A stretch of 64,000 nt of DNA, taken from assembly GCA_005408345.1 (NCBI GenBank), contig SEMN01000100.1:675001-739000 (forward strand), read 5' to 3'. The translations under genes and the position numbers were made by a program. A model generated the notes under the pieces. It saw only the letters and a list, made by a program, of their open reading frames with translations. It searched no databases and was not told where the DNA came from. Origin of the DNA: Macquaria australasica. Lineage: Eukaryota; Chordata; Actinopteri; Centrarchiformes; Percichthyidae. The stretch's first letter is position 1. Every line of letters begins with the position of its first letter. Of this stretch, positions 59,911-64,000 are shown piece by piece.

Positions 59911-62900
59911 GCTGGGTGATTCAGTCTCTAATAATACTTATTGAGGTTGCTGTCTGCAGTGGTGTGTCTCTAATGAAAACTCTGTCTGCTTTCAGAGAGG
60001 CTGCAGTATATACAAATACTTCCAAAGCTGATTTTTTTTTTTAATGTTTTTATTCAATTTTAAAAATGATGGCCATTCCTTTGTAATTTTTATGAAAAAA
60101 ACCTGCAAGCACAGATAAACAACAGTGTAATAGTTTATGGAATTTCATGTCTAATACCAACATTGGTGCAGAAAGATTGAAATACATGCCTACACCAGTT
60201 TAAACATGTCTTACCATATTGCTGCTAAGTGCACAGAGATTAAATTCATATCACTGCTATCATCTAACTTTGCACCAAACAAGCGTATTTCCCAAAATGT
60301 CAGACTGTTCCTTTAAGATTTTCAGAGTCTAATCTATCATCCAATCATATAATCTAGGGATGTTATGGTACTGTGTAAGTAGTCTTTGTTTTTCTTACAG
60401 TGAGATCCTCTGGTGTAATATTATTCATGACTGTATGAATAATCTGTCAACAATGGAAGAGCTTCTTTCCAATGACATATCCATGAGTTCAAACATTTTT
60501 CACTTGCAAGGCTCTTTGATGGCAGGATGGTAAACCTCACTGCAAGTCACTGAAGATCAAAGGTATGCGTTTCAAGGTACCGTTTCTTCACTTACAGAAA
60601 TGACATTTTGGAGGACTTAGCCATCTCTATTTTGAAAAGTTTGACTTTGTAGATGATTGAGAGGAAGGATAGAGTGTAACACCTGATTGAAAGGAATTGA
60701 AATATGTTGATGTTTAAACCACCGAATGATGTGGTCGTGCTGTTGTGACTAAAGGATTTGTCAAACATAAAAATTCCATATGTGGTCTCTCAGTGTGTGG
60801 CTGTTGTACTTTCAAACAAGCAAACACACAGTGCCTCACAATGAGCAACACACATCGGGAAATTTTAACTACAGAACACGTATTGATCTCAAGAAAACTT
60901 TCCACTCTGAGGTTTTATTATTCAGAGCAGGTTGCTGAGTGTTTATGCTGGTGATCTTCTTGACCGAGGGTCAGCCTTGTCCCAGCTGGCTTCTGCTTTG
61001 TCGCTGTGACTCCTCCCTGACCTCAAACAACCTGCCTGTCAAATAATAAAAAAATAAAAATACCACACAGCATACTTGAACAACATACTCTGCTGCATAC
61101 CCAGTGAAATAAGAACATACGACATTTTATCTTTAAGAAGCACTATGTCTGTTTGATTGTTGTTATATCACTGTAAAATCTCAACATCAGAGGTATTTAG
61201 TTACAGTTTCCAATAGGATTATTTTTCACCCTTCTTTAGACCATGGAGCATAAAACATTTGAATGCAGCCTGATTATCGGTGCAGATGTACACCAATCAC
61301 AGATTAAGGCTTTAGCTAAAAATGATGTATATTTTATGTTACTGCTGACCATTTTCTAAGCATATACCATCATACTGCCAAGTTTTTAGACTTACATCGA
61401 TTTCCTACTTTCCACGGAGCCATTATCCATTTCAACACGTGGATACACTAAACTAATTTGCAGAAACATGAAACTTGCTTGTGATACGTGCAGTAATCCA
61501 TCCCTGTGAACAATTTGTCACTTTTAGTCTTTTGTTATATTACCAGTGAGTAGTAATGCAGTTGTGAGCTTTGAAAGCTGTGCCTTCAAGTGTGTTGTCC
61601 ACATGCTGTGCAGAACGGCACTGTTCAAGTTAACAGAGCATTATTTTAAATTCAGGATCCCAAATAAGCCTACGATACAATGAAGTGTGTAAAATGATGC
61701 ACAAAACATCTTGGGTTTTCCTTTTGATGGATTAGCATAACCGTGGAAAACATGTTGTATTTGGTTTGAATAGTTAGTGTAAGTGTAAATGAAATATAAG
61801 ATCAACAGATACGTGACACTGTGATACTCATTATCCTTTTCAGTAAGTAGAAAACCAAGAGGTTAAGAATCAGCACACACCACTGTGTTACTAAACAAAA
61901 CACAAATGTTCAAAACATATTTTAATTAAATATTTTAATAATATAACATTGTTCTTTTGCCAAGCAGTGTTGGTCTCACAACACAAAAGATTTTCACTGT
62001 CAAAGGTGTGTGTTGATTTCATATTTTTACGTAAGGTTTTTACACATGGCTCAGACAATCAGAGAGGAGGACTGGAACCACAGTATCTCTTACGTAATCA
62101 TTTTAATAAACTAGTATATTGTTTTCAAGTGAATTGGCTGCATGATTCCATCAAACTGTGTAATTTCCTGGCTGCAGCTCAGAAACTGGAACAATAAAAA
62201 GGGCGATCTTTCAAAACAACCAGCAATGTTTCATGTCATGGAGCTATTTTATGCCAAGTGCATGCTGCATACACTACCTGGCAGCGTCTTGGTTTTTTTT
62301 TGTTTTCTTTTTTTAGTTTGTTTGTTTTTTCAGGGACAGAACTGCGGAGGTCATTGACCACTCACACCCCTGAGGACGTCTGCTCTGCATGAGTTCAGGT
62401 GGATGACAAAGCCTGGAGCACACATCACCTGTTTCCAGACTTTTTACCATCACCAAGCTCTTTGACCAGGAGGCTTAAGATGTCTGATGCACTTTATTGA
62501 CTGAGGCTGAGTGTTGAATATTTCCTCAGTGTAGCTGTTGCATGGACGCAGCGCAGTGTTTGTCAGTCACGGTCCATTTTCATCCCAGTTTTTGGGTTGG
62601 ACTTCAGCTGTTTACACAGATTCAGTGTGCTTGCGTCCTGGCAAACAGCTCAATACAAACAACAAGAACAAATATGTGTAGTTGTATCAGATAGTCTGTT
62701 TGGACAGCACAGTATAAATGTGGCTTTACACCCTCTCTCTTGCAAAGAATTGCCTGTCTGTCCACTAAAAGTGACACCTAATCTGCCAAGCGGTCAATGA
62801 AGCTGGGGAAGAGTGATAGCAGAGAAGGACAGGAAAAGGCATATTGAAGTAACTCCACATCTGATCTTCACCACACAGTGGACCTGTGGAGAATCAGTGG

Positions 62901-63740
62901 CATTGATCACAACGTTATTGTACAGGATAGGAAGTATAGAAAGAATAAACACCTGAACCACTACACTGCTCGACTGCCAAAAAACACAGCTTATTCATCT
63001 CTTTAAAAGTTGCTTTTTCGAAGATGGAAGTATGGAGGAGGGAGCCACACATCCCTGATAATTGAATGCTAAGTGGAGCACTTGCTTGTAATTCTGTGGG
63101 TCTGTTTTACTACTGGAAAAAAAGCAGCAGTTTGTGAAAGATTTTGCTGAGCATTAAGTTTATCCCACACTCTTTGACAATTTCACGTTTATTTCCACCT
63201 TCAAGCATTTTGTGGCTGATGTACAATTACCTTAAAAATCACACCTCTTTGATGATGTGCATATTTTGTCATCAAAATCCTTTCTTTGGGATGATGTTTC
63301 ACTACATCTGCACAAAGTACCTGATTCCATGAAAGGGAAATGAGAGCTCTGAAAATTCAAATTAAATAACAGCGGGGAAATGGGGGAAGGCTTGTAAAGG
63401 TAGTTGTCATTCATCCATGCAGTCGGTCAGGGAGTAAGTATCAAAGCACAGAGGCTTAATCCAGGAAGTGTTGAACTGCAGAAATCTCACACCTACTACT
63501 ATCAGCAATTCAGTGCTCTGACTGGTTTACTGTTTCTTTTTCATCTCCAAGCTTACTGAGATAAGAAGGAAACCCTCACTCACAACTGCGACTGATTGAT
63601 TTTCCAGAGTAAGCAGAAATTTGATCCATATATTGTCCTCAATGAAACACAGCCCAGTGGTAGTGACTGAAGGCATGAGAGTGCCAGTCGAAGGCACAAG
63701 AGAAACTCTAGTGTGGGACTTTGCCACAACAGACCACTGT
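59911..63740. other. Gene-poor intergenic DNA
   Basis: No supported exon. 'cagactgttcctttaag' near 60301-60317 looks like one end of a dispersed MITE whose other end is not visible. T-rich tracts occur near 60031-60041 and 62291-62330. Confidence 0.5.
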
Positions 63741-63778
63741 TCATTTCCTGTTTCCTACTGAAACTCAAAGTTTGTTTC

Positions 63779-64000
63779 TTTTAACCATGACCATGGTCAT
63801 TCCCTAACCTTAACCCATGTGTTTGTTATTGTTACCATGACAACCTTAACAAAGTAACCCAAAGTTTTTGAAGCCTTAACTAAATCATTATTTTAACCTA
63901 AACTATGATATTTCCCTAACCCCAAATAGTTTTTTTTTGCCTAAACCTAACCAAACATTAACCATAATGAAGTCAGATCATAAAACAGATTTATTCTTAC
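63779..64000. repeat. Dispersed (CCTAACC)-rich fish repeat, cut by the window end
   Basis: Degenerate units such as 'ccctaaccttaaccca', 'ttaacctaaac' and 'cctaaacctaacc' run to the last base. It resembles a common fish repeat built on imperfect TAACC words rather than true telomere sequence. Confidence 0.5.

Noticed and set aside
63779..64000. Telomeric or CRISPR-like array at the window end
   Set aside because: The TAACC words are irregular, with no constant spacer or repeat length; it looks like a common fish dispersed repeat.

Overview
The window looks like ray-finned fish (teleost) genomic DNA. Genes are spread over many small exons with GT-AG introns, many introns are only about 90-130 bp, and the non-coding DNA is full of short inverted-repeat DNA transposons and CA/GT microsatellites. 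The three protein-coding genes were assembled by hand from splice sites, reading-frame phase and protein families remembered from vertebrates. No database search was run.

Layout. (1) 1-3.8 kb: no gene; AT-rich homeodomain/POU-like sequence that may be distal regulatory DNA, plus short transposon copies. (2) 4.84-27.5 kb, minus strand: a complete dhx38 (PRP16) gene. It encodes the DEAH-box RNA helicase of the second splicing step, with 26 coding exons, a non-coding first exon and a predicted product of 1254 aa. (3) 27.6-30.2 kb: a short divergent intergenic region. (4) 30.19-33.26 kb, plus strand: a complete five-exon cyb5b gene (outer mitochondrial membrane cytochrome b5, 158 aa), with three inverted CCAAT boxes upstream and poly(A) signals downstream. 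(5) 40.57-43.07 kb, minus strand: a two-exon orphan class A GPCR (365 aa) with NPxxY changed to NCxxY. (6) 43.1-64 kb: gene-poor DNA holding several dispersed repeats, microsatellites, one candidate orphan exon and a decayed coiled-coil-like coding remnant.

The three genes have unrelated jobs: pre-mRNA splicing, mitochondrial electron transfer and cell-surface signalling. dhx38 and cyb5b are transcribed divergently from promoters about 2.6 kb apart. The most structurally complex part is dhx38 intron 1 (23.1-27.3 kb). There a palindromic foldback structure encloses an insert that carries a 642-bp hAT relic with perfect 8-bp target duplications and a 426-bp MITE with perfect 6-bp duplications. 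I found no CRISPR array, prokaryotic operon, rRNA or convincing tRNA gene, and no clear new biological system.
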